DNA of 64,000 nucleotides, from NCBI RefSeq assembly GCF_026409565.1, contig NZ_CP112881.1:1163501-1227500 (forward strand), given 5' to 3'. How positions within the stretch are numbered: position 1 is the stretch's first letter; each line of letters starts with the position of its first letter. The DNA is from Sneathiella aquimaris. GTDB taxonomy: Bacteria; Pseudomonadota; Alphaproteobacteria; Sneathiellales; Sneathiellaceae. The position numbers and the translations under genes are program-made. Below the pieces are notes generated by a model. That model did not search any database and was not told the DNA's origin. It saw only the letters and a list, made by a program, of their open reading frames with translations. Positions 29,606-38,809 of this stretch are shown here, piece after piece.

Positions 29606-31321
29606 ATGCTTACTCTGTTCCTGAAGGACCGCTTTTTCAAATTCTTGCTCATCATTGCACTGTTTGCCGGACCTGTCGCGGCGAAAGGGGAAGGGCGGCC
29701 TTTGTCTCAACGCATTGATATGGTTGCGTCTTCTTCAACTGCGCCGGGGACACCGCCAGCAACGGATCCAGCGGCTCAGCCTTTGACGGTCACGCCTTCG
29801 CGCCCGACAGGTGCTGAACCGGGAACTGCTGCCCCTCGCCCGGCAGGCAGCAATAGCCGGGAGGTGACCCCTGAATTGAAAAGAGCACTTCCGGTTTATT
29901 TGCGAACAGCCAGTGTCTGCTTGGACAAGCAAAAACAGGTTCGCCTGATTGGTCGTAATTTAGGCGATATCCCCCCCGGGGTTCGGGCAGCTACACTCAA
30001 GGGGGCGGGACAGTTGGCTTCTCTTGAAATCAAAAGCTGGTCTGGAAAAGAAATAATCGTCGCCTTTCCTAAATCGCTCGTTTTGCAGCCGGGTCAGAGG
30101 TACCAGATTATTCTTAAAATAAATGGTCTGATTGTTGCCGGGGAGGGCAATCGGAGGTCATATAGGATGTGTGATCCAGTTGACGCGAACGCACCTGCCA
30201 AAATCCAACCCAAAAAGGCTGATCACATTGCTGCCGAATTGCTTATTTTACTATCTAAAGACCTGTTCGCTCAGGCACGTGTAGACGCAATTAAGCAGGA
30301 ATTGGATCGCGCCGGTTATTTGCTGTTAAAGGAAAGTAATCTTGCAGGGCTAAATTTTGTCCTCCTGCGCGTTAAAACGCCAGCTGCACTGGATGAAAAT
30401 GAAGGTCTGAAGGCGTTGCGCATACAATATCCTGATGCGGTAATTGACTTCAATCATATCAGCGAACTATCAGGGCAGCCCAGACTTTATGCCGATACGT
30501 TGACGGCCCGGACAGTTCAGGCAAAAAAATGCCAGACGGCAGATGGTGAGGGCTTTTCGATCGGTGTTTTGGATGGCGGGGTGGATCTGAATCACCCTGC
30601 GATCCGGGGGGACAGAAACATAAAGATGGCCGCCTTTGGCCTCGATGGGGGCGGGTTGCCAAAGGCATCGGATCATGGGACAGCAATCGCCGTGCAATAT
30701 AAAGGGCGTTTGCCGGACGAGGGATATGACGGCTTAATGGTACAGTCTTCCCTATTCATTGCAGATATTCTTTCGTGGAAATCGGGTCGCATCTATGCTG
30801 CGACCAGCTCTTTTCTAGAAGGAATGAACTGGCTGATCGGAAGAAAAGTCGACGTTATCAATATGTCGTTGGAAGGCCCTGAAAATAAGGCTATGGGAAC
30901 AGTCCTAACCGAAGTATCTAACAAAAAGATCGGCCTGTTTGCGGCAGCTGGGAACGGTGGCGCAGAGGCGCGCCCTCCTTATCCTGCTGCGCATTCGGAT
31001 GTGGTTGGTGTTACGGCTGTAGATCGCGAGAAGCAGGTGTATCGCCTGGCAACGCGCGGCTCGCATGTAGACCTTGCGGCGCCGGGGGTTATGTTATGGT
31101 TGGCAAAGGCAGGGGGCAACGGCAGTTACCGATCAGGAACGTCGTTTGCAGTTCCGTATGTTGTCGCCAGAGCCGCGTCGGAAATGGCAAAGGAGGGTTC
31201 TAAACAGCAAAATAGTCGTTTGATGATTTTACCCAAGCTATCCGCATCGGCACTTGATCTGGGGCAGAACGGTCCAGATCCTGTTTTTGGCTATGGTCTT
31301 GTTCAATTTGAAGGATGTTAA
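29606..31321 (+). CDS. Exported S8 (subtilisin-like) serine protease
   Basis: A 571-residue protease. The N-terminus has a signal peptide (about 12-27), then a Pro/Thr/Ala-rich linker (about 42-85), a beta-rich segment (about 95-190) and a prodomain-like region (about 205-290). The catalytic triad is Asp323 (SIGVLDGGVDLNHP), His357 (SDHGTAIA) and Ser513 (SGTSFAVPYV), with oxyanion Asn450 (AAAGNGG). It ends DPVFGYGLVQFEGC, the usual tail of alphaproteobacterial S8 proteases. It starts 1 bp after the anti-sigma stop, so protease and regulator are co-expressed. The substrate is unknown; the co-encoded surface proteins are candidates. Confidence 0.93.
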   Translation: MLTLFLKDRFFKFLLIIALFAGPVAAKGEGRPLSQRIDMVASSSTAPGTPPATDPAAQPLTVTPSRPTGAEPGTAAPRPAGSNSREVTPELKRALPVYLRTASVCLDKQKQVRLIGRNLGDIPPGVRAATLKGAGQLASLEIKSWSGKEIIVAFPKSLVLQPGQRYQIILKINGLIVAGEGNRRSYRMCDPVDANAPAKIQPKKADHIAAELLILLSKDLFAQARVDAIKQELDRAGYLLLKESNLAGLNFVLLRVKTPAALDENEGLKALRIQYPDAVIDFNHISELSGQPRLYADTLTARTVQAKKCQTADGEGFSIGVLDGGVDLNHPAIRGDRNIKMAAFGLDGGGLPKASDHGTAIAVQYKGRLPDEGYDGLMVQSSLFIADILSWKSGRIYAATSSFLEGMNWLIGRKVDVINMSLEGPENKAMGTVLTEVSNKKIGLFAAAGNGGAEARPPYPAAHSDVVGVTAVDREKQVYRLATRGSHVDLAAPGVMLWLAKAGGNGSYRSGTSFAVPYVVARAASEMAKEGSKQQNSRLMILPKLSASALDLGQNGPDPVFGYGLVQFEGC

Positions 31322-31325
31322 ACAA

Positions 31326-31358
31326 GGCTCTGCAGTTTAAGCCGCAGAGCCCCGTTTT
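31326..31358. terminator. Hairpin terminator between the protease and peroxidase-like genes
   Basis: Perfect 8-bp stem GGCTCTGC / GCAGAGCC with a 10-base loop, followed by CCGTTTTG. It sits between convergent genes and may stop transcription from the protease operon. Confidence 0.7.
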
Positions 31359-31359
31359 G

Positions 31360-31932
31360 TCAGCCTCGGCCCATGGTGAAAAACTCATCGTTTGGCCGCA
31401 TGCTTGTTAAGTTTGCCATGCGATTGCTGAGCCCGAAGAACGCTGTGATGGCCGCAATATCCCAGATATCCTCCTCCGTGAAAGCATGGCTTTTCAATAG
31501 GTCAAAATCGCTTTCGCCAATTGACTGGGCGTCATTGGATACCTTGAGGGCAAAATCGAGCATGGCCTTTTGTCGATCCGTTATGTCGGCCTTGTGGTGA
31601 TTGGTCGTCAATTGGTCGGCAATAAGCGGGTTTTTAGAGTAAATCCGCAAAATGGCACCGTGGGAGACGACGCAATAAAGGCAATTGTTGTCGGACGAGG
31701 TTGTCACGACAATCATTTCTTTTTCGGCTTTCGTCAGGTTACTTTCTCGTAGCATGATCGCGTCATGATAGTTGAAAAAAGCCCGCAATTCGTCGGGGCG
31801 GTGAGCCAATGTCAAAAAGACATTGGGAATGAAGCCTGCTTTTTCCTGTACGCCCAGAATTAGTTCCTGCAGATCTTCGGGCAGATCCTTTATCTCTGGG
31901 ATCGGGTAACGGCTAATTGCTTGATCGCTCAT
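31360..31932 (-). CDS. Peroxidase-related / carboxymuconolactone decarboxylase-family protein
   Basis: A 190-residue AhpD-like all-helical protein. The redox motif C-x2-C is in NNCLYCVVSHG, with the downstream His of the AhpD proton-relay set, which identifies the 'uncharacterised peroxidase-related enzyme' group. It probably acts as an alkylhydroperoxidase. It lies 26 bp downstream of the acuI-like reductase and probably belongs to the same TetR-controlled operon, suggesting a shared role against reactive electrophiles or peroxides (inference). Confidence 0.88.
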   Translation of the reverse strand: MSDQAISRYPIPEIKDLPEDLQELILGVQEKAGFIPNVFLTLAHRPDELRAFFNYHDAIMLRESNLTKAEKEMIVVTTSSDNNCLYCVVSHGAILRIYSKNPLIADQLTTNHHKADITDRQKAMLDFALKVSNDAQSIGESDFDLLKSHAFTEEDIWDIAAITAFFGLSNRMANLTSMRPNDEFFTMGRG

Positions 31933-31958
31933 GTTGCGCCTCTTTCTTATGCGTTTCT

Positions 31959-32939
31959 TTATGCGTTAACGTTAACGACGGCCCGGCCTCGAATGGTTCC
32001 CTTCATCAGGTCGCTCGCGGCTGAAATGGCTTCAGACAGTTTTATTTCATTGGTGATCAGATCGATGTGTTTCGTATCCAGATCCTGAGCCAGTCTATTC
32101 CAGGCTTCAATGCGGGTTTCAATCGGGCAATATACACTATCAATCCCGTTCAGAATAACACCGCGCAGAATAAAGGGCATCACTGTTGCAGGAAGATCCA
32201 TCCCTTGAGCAAGTCCGCAAGCTGTAACAACACCACCATATTTTGTACCAGCGCAGATATTTGCAAGGGTGTGGCTGCCAACCGTATCGACTGCGCCAGC
32301 CCAACGCTCTTTGCCAAGAGGGCGGCCCGGAGCAGACAGTTCTTCTCTGTTAATGATGTCAGTAGCACCCAGTTCTTTCAGGTAATCCGCCTGATCTGCA
32401 CGGCCTGTAGATGCGATAACGGAGTAACCCAGCTTTGCGAGAAGCGAAACCGCAACACTACCAACACCACCCACAGCGCCGGTGACCAAAATGTCCCCTT
32501 TGTCTGGTGTCACGCCTTGCCGTTCAAGCGCCATGACACACAGCATCGCTGTATAACCTGCAGTTCCAATTGCCATTGCCTGTTTAGTTGAGAACGCAGC
32601 GGGGAGCGGCACCAGCCATTTAGATTTTAGTCGGGCCTTCTCAGCCAATCCACCCCAATGGGTTTCGCCAACACCCCAGCCGTTCAAAATGACCTTGTCG
32701 CCTGCCTTGAATTGACTGCCCCGACTGTCAACAACTGTACCAGCGATATCGACCCCAGGAACCATCGGAAATTTACGAACAACCGGAGAAGAGCCAGTGA
32801 TCGCGAGGCCGTCTTTATAGTTTAACGTCGAATATTCGACCGCAACCGTTACATCCCCTTCAGGAAGGTGGTCTTCTGAAACATCGTTGAGCTCTGCTTT
32901 GTATTCGTCATTTTCTTTGGTAATCAGAATTGCTTTCAC
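31959..32939 (-). CDS. MDR-family oxidoreductase, AcuI/YhdH type (acryloyl-CoA reductase-like)
   Basis: An NADPH-dependent medium-chain reductase of 326 residues without zinc ligands. Diagnostic segments: STLNYKDGLAITG, FPMVPGVDIAGTVV, the nucleotide-binding VTGAVGGVGSVAVSLLAKLGY, and GKERWAGAVDTVG. The YhdH/AcuI group reduces acryloyl-CoA, a step in DMSP and 3-hydroxypropionate metabolism and in acrylate detoxification. I choose the GTG at 32939 because AGGAG precedes it and the protein then begins VKAIL like its relatives. It overlaps the upstream TetR gene by 32 bp. Confidence 0.9.
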   Translation of the reverse strand: MKAILITKENDEYKAELNDVSEDHLPEGDVTVAVEYSTLNYKDGLAITGSSPVVRKFPMVPGVDIAGTVVDSRGSQFKAGDKVILNGWGVGETHWGGLAEKARLKSKWLVPLPAAFSTKQAMAIGTAGYTAMLCVMALERQGVTPDKGDILVTGAVGGVGSVAVSLLAKLGYSVIASTGRADQADYLKELGATDIINREELSAPGRPLGKERWAGAVDTVGSHTLANICAGTKYGGVVTACGLAQGMDLPATVMPFILRGVILNGIDSVYCPIETRIEAWNRLAQDLDTKHIDLITNEIKLSEAISAASDLMKGTIRGRAVVNVNA

Positions 32940-33606
32940 GGTTTTCACTCCTGTTATTCTCAATTGGATTATTTTTCTTGATCATGCCGAAAAACTGATC
33001 GGCAAATAACTCTAATGGATCGCAGGACTGGGCGAGTTTGGCCCTCAAAATGGCACCTTCCCAACCAATCCAGAAAAAGGAAGCCAGATCCTGGCAGTTT
33101 AGATGATGGGCAATCTCGTTTTGTTGCTGGGCCTCTTCAAGGCATCTTGAAACCCGGGTTTGCCAAGTCAGGAAAACTTTTTCCAAGGGATGCCGAAATG
33201 TTTCGTCCACGCCTGCGAGTTCCTGACCCAAGTTGCCGATCAGGCAGCCCCGTTTAAACCGGTATCGTTCCATGCCATGTTTGGCATCCGCAATAAAGTC
33301 AGCCAATCGATCTAGGGGAGAGCGGCTGTCATTCAAAAGCCACTTGTCCAGTTTGGCGCAAAAATAGGCGTTATAGTTGTCAATGACAGCGAGCCCGAAC
33401 GCTTTCTTATTGGCAAAGTAATGATAAAAAGAGCCTTTTGGAATGCCTGCTTCTTTTAAAATGCTATCCAGCCCCGTGCTGGAAAACCCTTTTTCTGTTA
33501 AAACCTGAGTGCCCATCCGAAGAAGTTTTTCTTTGGTTTCCAGATGGCCATTGTCCATTTTTGGTGGGCGCCCACGGCCTCTTTTTAAGGGTACTTCCTG
33601 TTGCAT
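32908..33606 (-). CDS. TetR-family transcriptional regulator
   Basis: A 232-residue repressor. The N-terminal basic arm KRGRGRPPK leads into a helix-turn-helix (about 25-70: KEKLLRMGTQVLTEKGFSSTGLD, then KEAGIPKGSFYHYFANKKAFGLAVI), followed by a helical ligand domain of the NemR/AcuR type. It overlaps the reductase gene it precedes, and a TAGAC-GTCTA inverted repeat lies just upstream, so it most likely represses its own operon and responds to an electrophile such as acrylate or a quinone. Confidence 0.92.
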   Translation of the reverse strand: MQQEVPLKRGRGRPPKMDNGHLETKEKLLRMGTQVLTEKGFSSTGLDSILKEAGIPKGSFYHYFANKKAFGLAVIDNYNAYFCAKLDKWLLNDSRSPLDRLADFIADAKHGMERYRFKRGCLIGNLGQELAGVDETFRHPLEKVFLTWQTRVSRCLEEAQQQNEIAHHLNCQDLASFFWIGWEGAILRAKLAQSCDPLELFADQFFGMIKKNNPIENNRSENRESNSDYQRK

Positions 33607-33616
33607 TTGTTGTTTT

Positions 33617-33631
33617 TAGACTGATCGTCTA
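33617..33631. promoter_or_regulatory. Probable TetR operator
   Basis: Inverted repeat TAGAC-TGATC-GTCTA, 11 bp before the TetR start. TAGAC half-sites are typical of NemR-type TetR repressors; assignment to this regulator is by position and motif type. Confidence 0.6.
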
Positions 33632-33653
33632 GTAAAATGCAATGAAAATCAGA

Positions 33654-34751
33654 TTAATCATCAAAAAGAGAATATTGATTGATGGGTCCAGTAGGCTTTT
33701 TAAACAAGTCGGTCGCAAGGTCGTGTTTTCGTCTTTTCAGGCCGTATTTGCGGCAAGCCAGCGTGAACCGGTTAGCGATGAGATCTGCGTAGGCGCCCTG
33801 ACCTCTCATCCGGGTTCTGAAATCAGGGTCATAATCGCGGCCTTTTCGCATCGATTGGATCAGCGACATGACTTTGGCGGCCCGATCAGGAAAATGTTCG
33901 CGCAGCCAATCTCGAAAAAGAGGAGAGACTTCACGCGGCAACCTGAGGAGCAGGTAAATAGCGTCAGACGCACCATGTTCCTTGGCAGCTTTCAGGATTT
34001 GTTCCATTTCCATATCATTCACAGCCGGGATGATAGGAGCCATTTGCGCAACGACCGGAATTCCGGCATCGCTTAGTTTCCGAACGGCGTTTAATCGTTT
34101 GTGGGGTGCACTGGCGCGCGGCTCCATTGTTCGGGACAAACGATTGTTTAAACTTGTTAAAGAGATGCCGACCGTTACAAGCCTTTGTTTTGCTAGAGGC
34201 TGCAAAATGTCGAGGTCACGTAAAACAAGATCAGATTTCGTTGTAATCGTGAAGGGGTGCTTTGTTTTTGCTAAAACCTTCAAAATCTCTCGGGTAATGC
34301 GTCTGTCTTTTTCGATTGGCTGATACGGGTCCGTATTGGTTCCCAGTGCAATGGGGGCACATTCATATTGGCTGCGGCCAAGTTCATTCCATAGAAGGTC
34401 CGGTGCGTTCGGTTTTTCAAAGAGTTTACTTTCAAAATCCAGACCGGGTGATAAATCCATATAGGCATGCGACGGGCGGGCATAACAATAAATACAACCA
34501 TGTTCACAGCCGCGGTAGGGGTTTATCGAACGGTCAAAAGGCAGGTCTGGTGATTGATTGCGGGATATAATCGATTTTGCCCATTCAATCGTCACCGATG
34601 TGCGAAGGGCGTCGTGGGCGTCGTCATCCTTTTCCCATCCATCATCTATCCTGACATGTTCAGCCGTCTGAAAGCGGCTCACCGGGTTGAGCGTCGCGCC
34701 GCGCCCGCGTTTACTTATTCCAGAAGTTGGAAGGGTAGGCTGAGTTTCCAT
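33654..34751 (-). CDS. PA0069-family radical SAM protein
   Basis: A 365-residue radical SAM enzyme related to the SplB group. The [4Fe-4S] cluster motif is C-x3-C-x2-C in GCEHGCIYCYARPSH, with the family-typical KRGRGATLNPVSRF near the N-terminus and ITTKSDLVLRDLDILQ further on. The reaction is unknown for this family. The ATG at 34751 is preferred; the frame stays open for 47 more codons upstream, but that stretch runs into the PilZ gene and lacks conservation. It lies 79 bp downstream of the PilZ gene on the same strand. Confidence 0.88.
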   Translation of the reverse strand: METQPTLPTSGISKRGRGATLNPVSRFQTAEHVRIDDGWEKDDDAHDALRTSVTIEWAKSIISRNQSPDLPFDRSINPYRGCEHGCIYCYARPSHAYMDLSPGLDFESKLFEKPNAPDLLWNELGRSQYECAPIALGTNTDPYQPIEKDRRITREILKVLAKTKHPFTITTKSDLVLRDLDILQPLAKQRLVTVGISLTSLNNRLSRTMEPRASAPHKRLNAVRKLSDAGIPVVAQMAPIIPAVNDMEMEQILKAAKEHGASDAIYLLLRLPREVSPLFRDWLREHFPDRAAKVMSLIQSMRKGRDYDPDFRTRMRGQGAYADLIANRFTLACRKYGLKRRKHDLATDLFKKPTGPINQYSLFDD

Positions 34752-34830
34752 TCTTTTATGGTAAAACCAAAAAAAGAACATTTCAAGAACATTTGTTCGG
34801 GTGGCACTGATTATGCGCAGATTGGGTTCG

Positions 34831-35196
34831 TTATTTACCAGCGCTGGAAAGTAGCGTGAGGCGCTGCATACTGGCTTTTTCAAGAAAATCAAATGCGGCT
34901 TCGTCCAGCTTGTTAAAGGCGAAGGCCACCTGGTTTTTACCTAGAATAATACGGGTTACCGTCGCGCGGCAGTCAACAGACACCGAATTTTCAAGGGAAT
35001 AGGACAGCTCTGAGATGCGGACAACTTCACCAACTGGCGGACGACCTCGGTAATCATCTATTCTGAAGCCTCCAAGGCTCCAATCATAAGTATCAAATCG
35101 GATTGCACCGATCTGGATTGTCATGCATGGCAACTCATGACGGTGATCCCGTCGGTTGTGAGGTCGGTATTTTCCAACTGTAAAAAAGTTTGCCAT
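34831..35196 (-). CDS. PilZ-domain protein (predicted c-di-GMP binding)
   Basis: A 121-residue single-domain protein. The c-di-GMP signature is visible as RRDHR (R-x3-R) near residue 15 and DWSLGGF (D/N-x-S-x2-G) near 40, followed by beta-barrel-like strands. It should be a soluble effector of cyclic-di-GMP signalling, with an unknown target. The ATG at 35196 is used; the frame extends 13 codons upstream. The ribosome site is weak. Confidence 0.8.
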   Translation of the reverse strand: MANFFTVGKYRPHNRRDHRHELPCMTIQIGAIRFDTYDWSLGGFRIDDYRGRPPVGEVVRISELSYSLENSVSVDCRATVTRIILGKNQVAFAFNKLDEAAFDFLEKASMQRLTLLSSAGK

Positions 35197-35312
35197 GGTT
35201 AAACTTGGAGTGCTTTCAAATTTGTGTAGGCCCAACTATCAAGCTAAAAAATTAACAAACTGTTTTCGAGAAGCGACTTGTTTCATTTATAGGGAAATTA
35301 GCATTAGAAGGC

Positions 35313-35861
35313 TTACGATTTACTGCGTTTTAGATGTTCCTGAAGGCGCGGAAAGAGTTCAACAAAGTTACACGGCATGAATCGGTAATCCAATTGATGA
35401 ACCAAAATGCCATCCCAAGCGTCTTTAACAGCCCCTGTCGACCCAGGCAGGGCGAACAGATAAGTGCCGCCAGCGACCCCCGCCGTCGCTCGGGACTGAA
35501 TGGTGGAGGTTCCAATTTTTTGATAGCTCAGCATTCGGAATAACTCACCAAAACCCGGTATTTCTTTTTCATATAGGGCTGTAAACGCTTCGGGGGTTAC
35601 GTCTCGACCCGTCACACCCGTTCCACCGGTAGATATAACGACATCGACTTCCTCATTGGCAATCCAGTCTTTGAGAAGTGCTTGAATTGCCGGGATTTCA
35701 TCTTTGACGATTTGTCGATCCGCAAGCAGGTGGCCGGCGTCTTTCAGGCGATCAACGAGCGTTTGACCGGAGCGATCTTCAGACAACTCTCTTGTATCTG
35801 AAACGGTAAGAACGGCAATTCGAACAGGAATAAAAGTCCTGCTATCATCAATTCCGGGCAT
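35313..35861 (-). CDS. moaB: Molybdopterin adenylyltransferase-like MoaB
   Basis: A 182-residue protein of the MoaB/MogA family in molybdenum-cofactor synthesis. Motifs: [21 protein letters not shown] at the N-terminus, [20 protein letters not shown] (about 75-95) and [18 protein letters not shown] near the C-terminus. The ATG at 35861 with AGG upstream is chosen; it overlaps the stop of the lytic transglycosylase by 14 bp, so the two are coupled. Confidence 0.92.
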   Translation of the reverse strand: MPGIDDSRTFIPVRIAVLTVSDTRELSEDRSGQTLVDRLKDAGHLLADRQIVKDEIPAIQALLKDWIANEEVDVVISTGGTGVTGRDVTPEAFTALYEKEIPGFGELFRMLSYQKIGTSTIQSRATAGVAGGTYLFALPGSTGAVKDAWDGILVHQLDYRFMPCNFVELFPRLQEHLKRSKS

Positions 35862-37629
35862 TGTCTGCAACCTTTCTATTCTTTTTGTCCAACGAACGGT
35901 ACTGGGGCCATCTTCCCTGTGCAATGTCGTCAAGCGCAGGCAGGTCTTGTCCCAATCTGTGCCGGTAGATCCAGAAGTTGGTCAGTACCCGTTTTATGAA
36001 ACTTCTGGTTTCACGGCTTTGCATGGCTTCGATAAAGAAAAGTGGGTCTCCATTTGCTTTTGTTCTGGATTTCCATTTTATCAAATTTCCAGGCCCGCCA
36101 TTATAGGCGATTGTAAGATGGAACAAATTTGTCTGAACTGTTTTGTCTTGCATCAAATAGGTCAAATATTTTTGACCCAGCTTCAAATTGTAAGACGGGT
36201 TAAAAAGCTTCCTGTTCTTTCGATTGCGCAGGCTTTTGTCGCCGGCAAGATAACTTGCGGTGGACGGCATCAGTTGCATAAGGCCCTTAGCCCCAACGGG
36301 GCTCTCGGCACGTGAATAAAATCCTGATTCTTGACGCATAAAAGCATAGATCAAGGCGCGGTCTACTTTGAAACCGCCCTGAGGGATCCATTGGGGCAGC
36401 GGATATATAGCGGCGTCAATTGCAGTATCTTTTCTTTCCCATAGATACAAACCCATCCGCATGGCAACGGCAGGAACGCCAATGCGCTCGGAAAGGGTCA
36501 ATAAAAGGTTCCCGTCTTTTGACCGCAATTTAGAAAAGGAGGATCGTAATTCGCGTTCCGCCAAGTGGAACTGGCCCGCTTCGCTTAGGGCAATTGCTCG
36601 TTTAGCGGCCGGCAGCTTTAGCAGTTTTTCAATATTTGCTGCTGTTAATTTCGGCAAATCCCAGTCGAAAGGCTTGTAAACGCCAAGTTGCCGCAACGCT
36701 AACAACCCATAAAATGTCCTTGGATAGGTTGCCGCCTTTTGGAGATACTCAATCGCTTTTTCAGCCTCGCCCAATTTCAGGAAACTGCGCGATGCCCACC
36801 AACTGGACCGACTGGCTGTCCAACCAGAGATCCGTTTAACATCGCTTAACGCTGTGAAATGCCTGGCAGCCTTTTTCATCTTTCCAAGACGCCAAGCCGT
36901 CAAGCCCGCAGTCCAGTGGGCGAGGGGGACATAACGACGGGACTTCTGCAAGGCAGCTTCTGCGTGTTCTAAAGCAAGGTCATCTTTTGCATAGAGAAAG
37001 AAGCTTTTGGCAATTTGCGCCTGCAAAATGGCGTACTCGGTTTTATCTAATAACTTCTGGATTTTCTTTTGTTCCAGATACTCGATCGCCTTTGTTGGCT
37101 GACCTCGATATAAATATCGCCGAACTACCCGATGCGCATGTTTGACTTCAGTAACTGTTTTTGTGCTTCGCGAACGTTTGCTCTTATAGGACCTTGAAAG
37201 ATAAAACGGTTGGCCCGGGCCTGTTCCACCGAGATATTGGCCGGTTTTAGGCTTTGGCGTGGCTTTCCAATCAGATAAATGGCGACTGACGGCCAGTCGG
37301 TAAAGCTTGTCGGCACCGGGATGATCCGCATATTGTTTTAACCATAGATGCAATTCGGGGTAAGAAGCCCGATAATGGGTTGGGTGCATGTATCGCTGTT
37401 GCTTGACATGTCCCATCAGCAGAGGGTCTTCAATTTTTCTGATGAGTTTGTCTGCTTTTTTCCAGTTGCCCTCTTCTTGCTCCCGAAAAATTTGCTGATA
37501 TAGACCAGCGTCCTTGTCACTGAGAATTGTCGGTATTGTGTCGGCGTTTACTTTTCCCGGCAGTGCAGAAAAAGAAATCAGGATCAGTAATCCGATCAAA
37601 ATGAGGCGTTTTGAGAAGGTCAAGTTCAT
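35848..37629 (-). CDS. Soluble lytic murein transglycosylase
   Basis: A 593-residue periplasmic enzyme. A signal peptide (about 9-29) precedes a long alpha-helical superhelix rich in TPR-like pairs (about 40-420), followed by the SLT catalytic domain. The catalytic Glu is in [20 protein letters not shown] with the GLMQLMP motif, followed by the [13 protein letters not shown] segment typical of family 1 transglycosylases. It cleaves peptidoglycan between MurNAc and GlcNAc, making 1,6-anhydro ends. First gene of the slt-moaB pair; udg lies 45 bp upstream on the same strand. Confidence 0.93.
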   Translation of the reverse strand: MNLTFSKRLILIGLLILISFSALPGKVNADTIPTILSDKDAGLYQQIFREQEEGNWKKADKLIRKIEDPLLMGHVKQQRYMHPTHYRASYPELHLWLKQYADHPGADKLYRLAVSRHLSDWKATPKPKTGQYLGGTGPGQPFYLSRSYKSKRSRSTKTVTEVKHAHRVVRRYLYRGQPTKAIEYLEQKKIQKLLDKTEYAILQAQIAKSFFLYAKDDLALEHAEAALQKSRRYVPLAHWTAGLTAWRLGKMKKAARHFTALSDVKRISGWTASRSSWWASRSFLKLGEAEKAIEYLQKAATYPRTFYGLLALRQLGVYKPFDWDLPKLTAANIEKLLKLPAAKRAIALSEAGQFHLAERELRSSFSKLRSKDGNLLLTLSERIGVPAVAMRMGLYLWERKDTAIDAAIYPLPQWIPQGGFKVDRALIYAFMRQESGFYSRAESPVGAKGLMQLMPSTASYLAGDKSLRNRKNRKLFNPSYNLKLGQKYLTYLMQDKTVQTNLFHLTIAYNGGPGNLIKWKSRTKANGDPLFFIEAMQSRETRSFIKRVLTNFWIYRHRLGQDLPALDDIAQGRWPQYRSLDKKNRKVADNARN

Positions 37630-37674
37630 TACATGCTACTTGTGATTAAACGGTTACTGTTGTGAGGGGCGATG

Positions 37675-38499
37675 TCATGGGTGCGCGGCATTGATCGCAG
37701 ACTGTATGGCCAACAGGTCTTTCCAGGCAATCTTTTTTGATGCGGGATGTTCTAGCAGGAAGGCAGGATGGAACATTGGCAAGGCCCGGACACTGGTTTC
37801 ACCATATTCCATGGTCAACCACTTTCCGCGTAACCGGTTAATGCCAGATTTTTGACCGGTTAAGAAAGAGGCGGCTTCTCCGAATAAGATAACGGTCTGT
37901 GGGGCAGTCAGTTCAATATGCCTTTCGACAAAGGGCAGACAAACAGCTTGTTCTTCGGTTGTTGGCGCGCGTCCTCCCGGTGGACGCCAGGGAAGAATGC
38001 TTGTCATGTAGACGTCGTCTTCCGAAAGGCCAATGGCATTTAACATTTTGCTGAGTAGTTCTCCGCTCTGTCCAGAAAAAGGAAGGCCTGTTCGATCTTC
38101 ATCTGACGCTGCTGGCCGATCAATCAGCATAAGCGGGCTTTTCGCGTTGCCCCGGGCGAACACGGTATGGGTGGCAAGCTCTTTAAGCGAGCAACCGTCG
38201 AACAATTCGATGGCATTTTTCAGGGCGTCAATCGTGGCACAGTCAGCCGCCACAGATTTGGCATGGTTCACCAGCTCAGCATTGGGGCGTGGCGGTTTGG
38301 CTGCTGACACGGAGACAGTCGCTGCCCGAGCCGTTGGCAGGGGCCGACGGGCTGTCTGTTCTGCTGGGGCTGATTTTACGGGTGGTTTAAGGGCAAAATG
38401 ATCGATCGGTGTCTCACCGATGGTTTCATTGACGCCCGCCTCCAGATAAAAGTCCAGAATTTGTTTTATGTTTGCATTCCCGTACATGACGCGCATCAT
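37675..38499 (-). CDS. Uracil-DNA glycosylase superfamily protein with aberrant motif
   Basis: A 274-residue protein of the family 4/5-like uracil-DNA glycosylases. The fold is clear from DRTGLPFSGQSGELLSKML, ILPWRPPGGRAPT, CLPFVERHIELTAP and the C-terminal MFHPAFLLEHPASKKIAWKDL. However, the first active-site motif, normally G-E-x-P-G-x-x-E, reads IDRPAASDED (about 126-135), losing the Gly-Glu and Pro-Gly context. The whole protein has only three cysteines (87, 103, 187), too few for the four-Cys iron-sulfur cluster of classical family 4 enzymes. The N-terminal 80 residues are a low-complexity Ala/Pro/Thr extension. Activity is therefore uncertain. Three nearby ATG starts are possible (38499, 38496, 38487). 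Confidence 0.8.
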   Translation of the reverse strand: MMRVMYGNANIKQILDFYLEAGVNETIGETPIDHFALKPPVKSAPAEQTARRPLPTARAATVSVSAAKPPRPNAELVNHAKSVAADCATIDALKNAIELFDGCSLKELATHTVFARGNAKSPLMLIDRPAASDEDRTGLPFSGQSGELLSKMLNAIGLSEDDVYMTSILPWRPPGGRAPTTEEQAVCLPFVERHIELTAPQTVILFGEAASFLTGQKSGINRLRGKWLTMEYGETSVRALPMFHPAFLLEHPASKKIAWKDLLAIQSAINAAHP

Positions 38500-38809
38500 A
38501 GCAGCAGTCGATTATAAATTTGAACCCTGTGTCGTGTCTCATTATTATAATCGCAAATTATGTTTCACGGACTTTCCCAAGGGGAAATCTGCATGTTTGT
38601 GCATATTCAAAGCTCCTGATTTTCCAATCGCAACTGCAGAAGGGCAGAAAACTGCCAATGCGTTCGAAAAAAACAGGATTGACGCATTATAAAAAAAATA
38701 TAGTGTCAGGAAAAAATAAAGTTGGACACTCGTTTGGTTTACCGAGAAAAGACGATTGCAGGCGGCTTGTTCGGCCCGATTAAATAAAAATGCTAGAAGA
38801 GGCTTTATA
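38500..38809. other. 310-bp divergent intergenic region
   Basis: Lies between the divergent uracil-glycosylase-like and ETF-QO genes, so it must contain both promoters. It is A+T-rich with scattered TATAAT-like strings. I see no RNA gene, repeat or convincing coding frame. Confidence 0.5.

Noticed and set aside
31965-31976. GTTAACGTTAAC palindrome
   Set aside because: It is the last coding stretch of the AcuI-like gene (Val-Asn repeats), not an evident operator.
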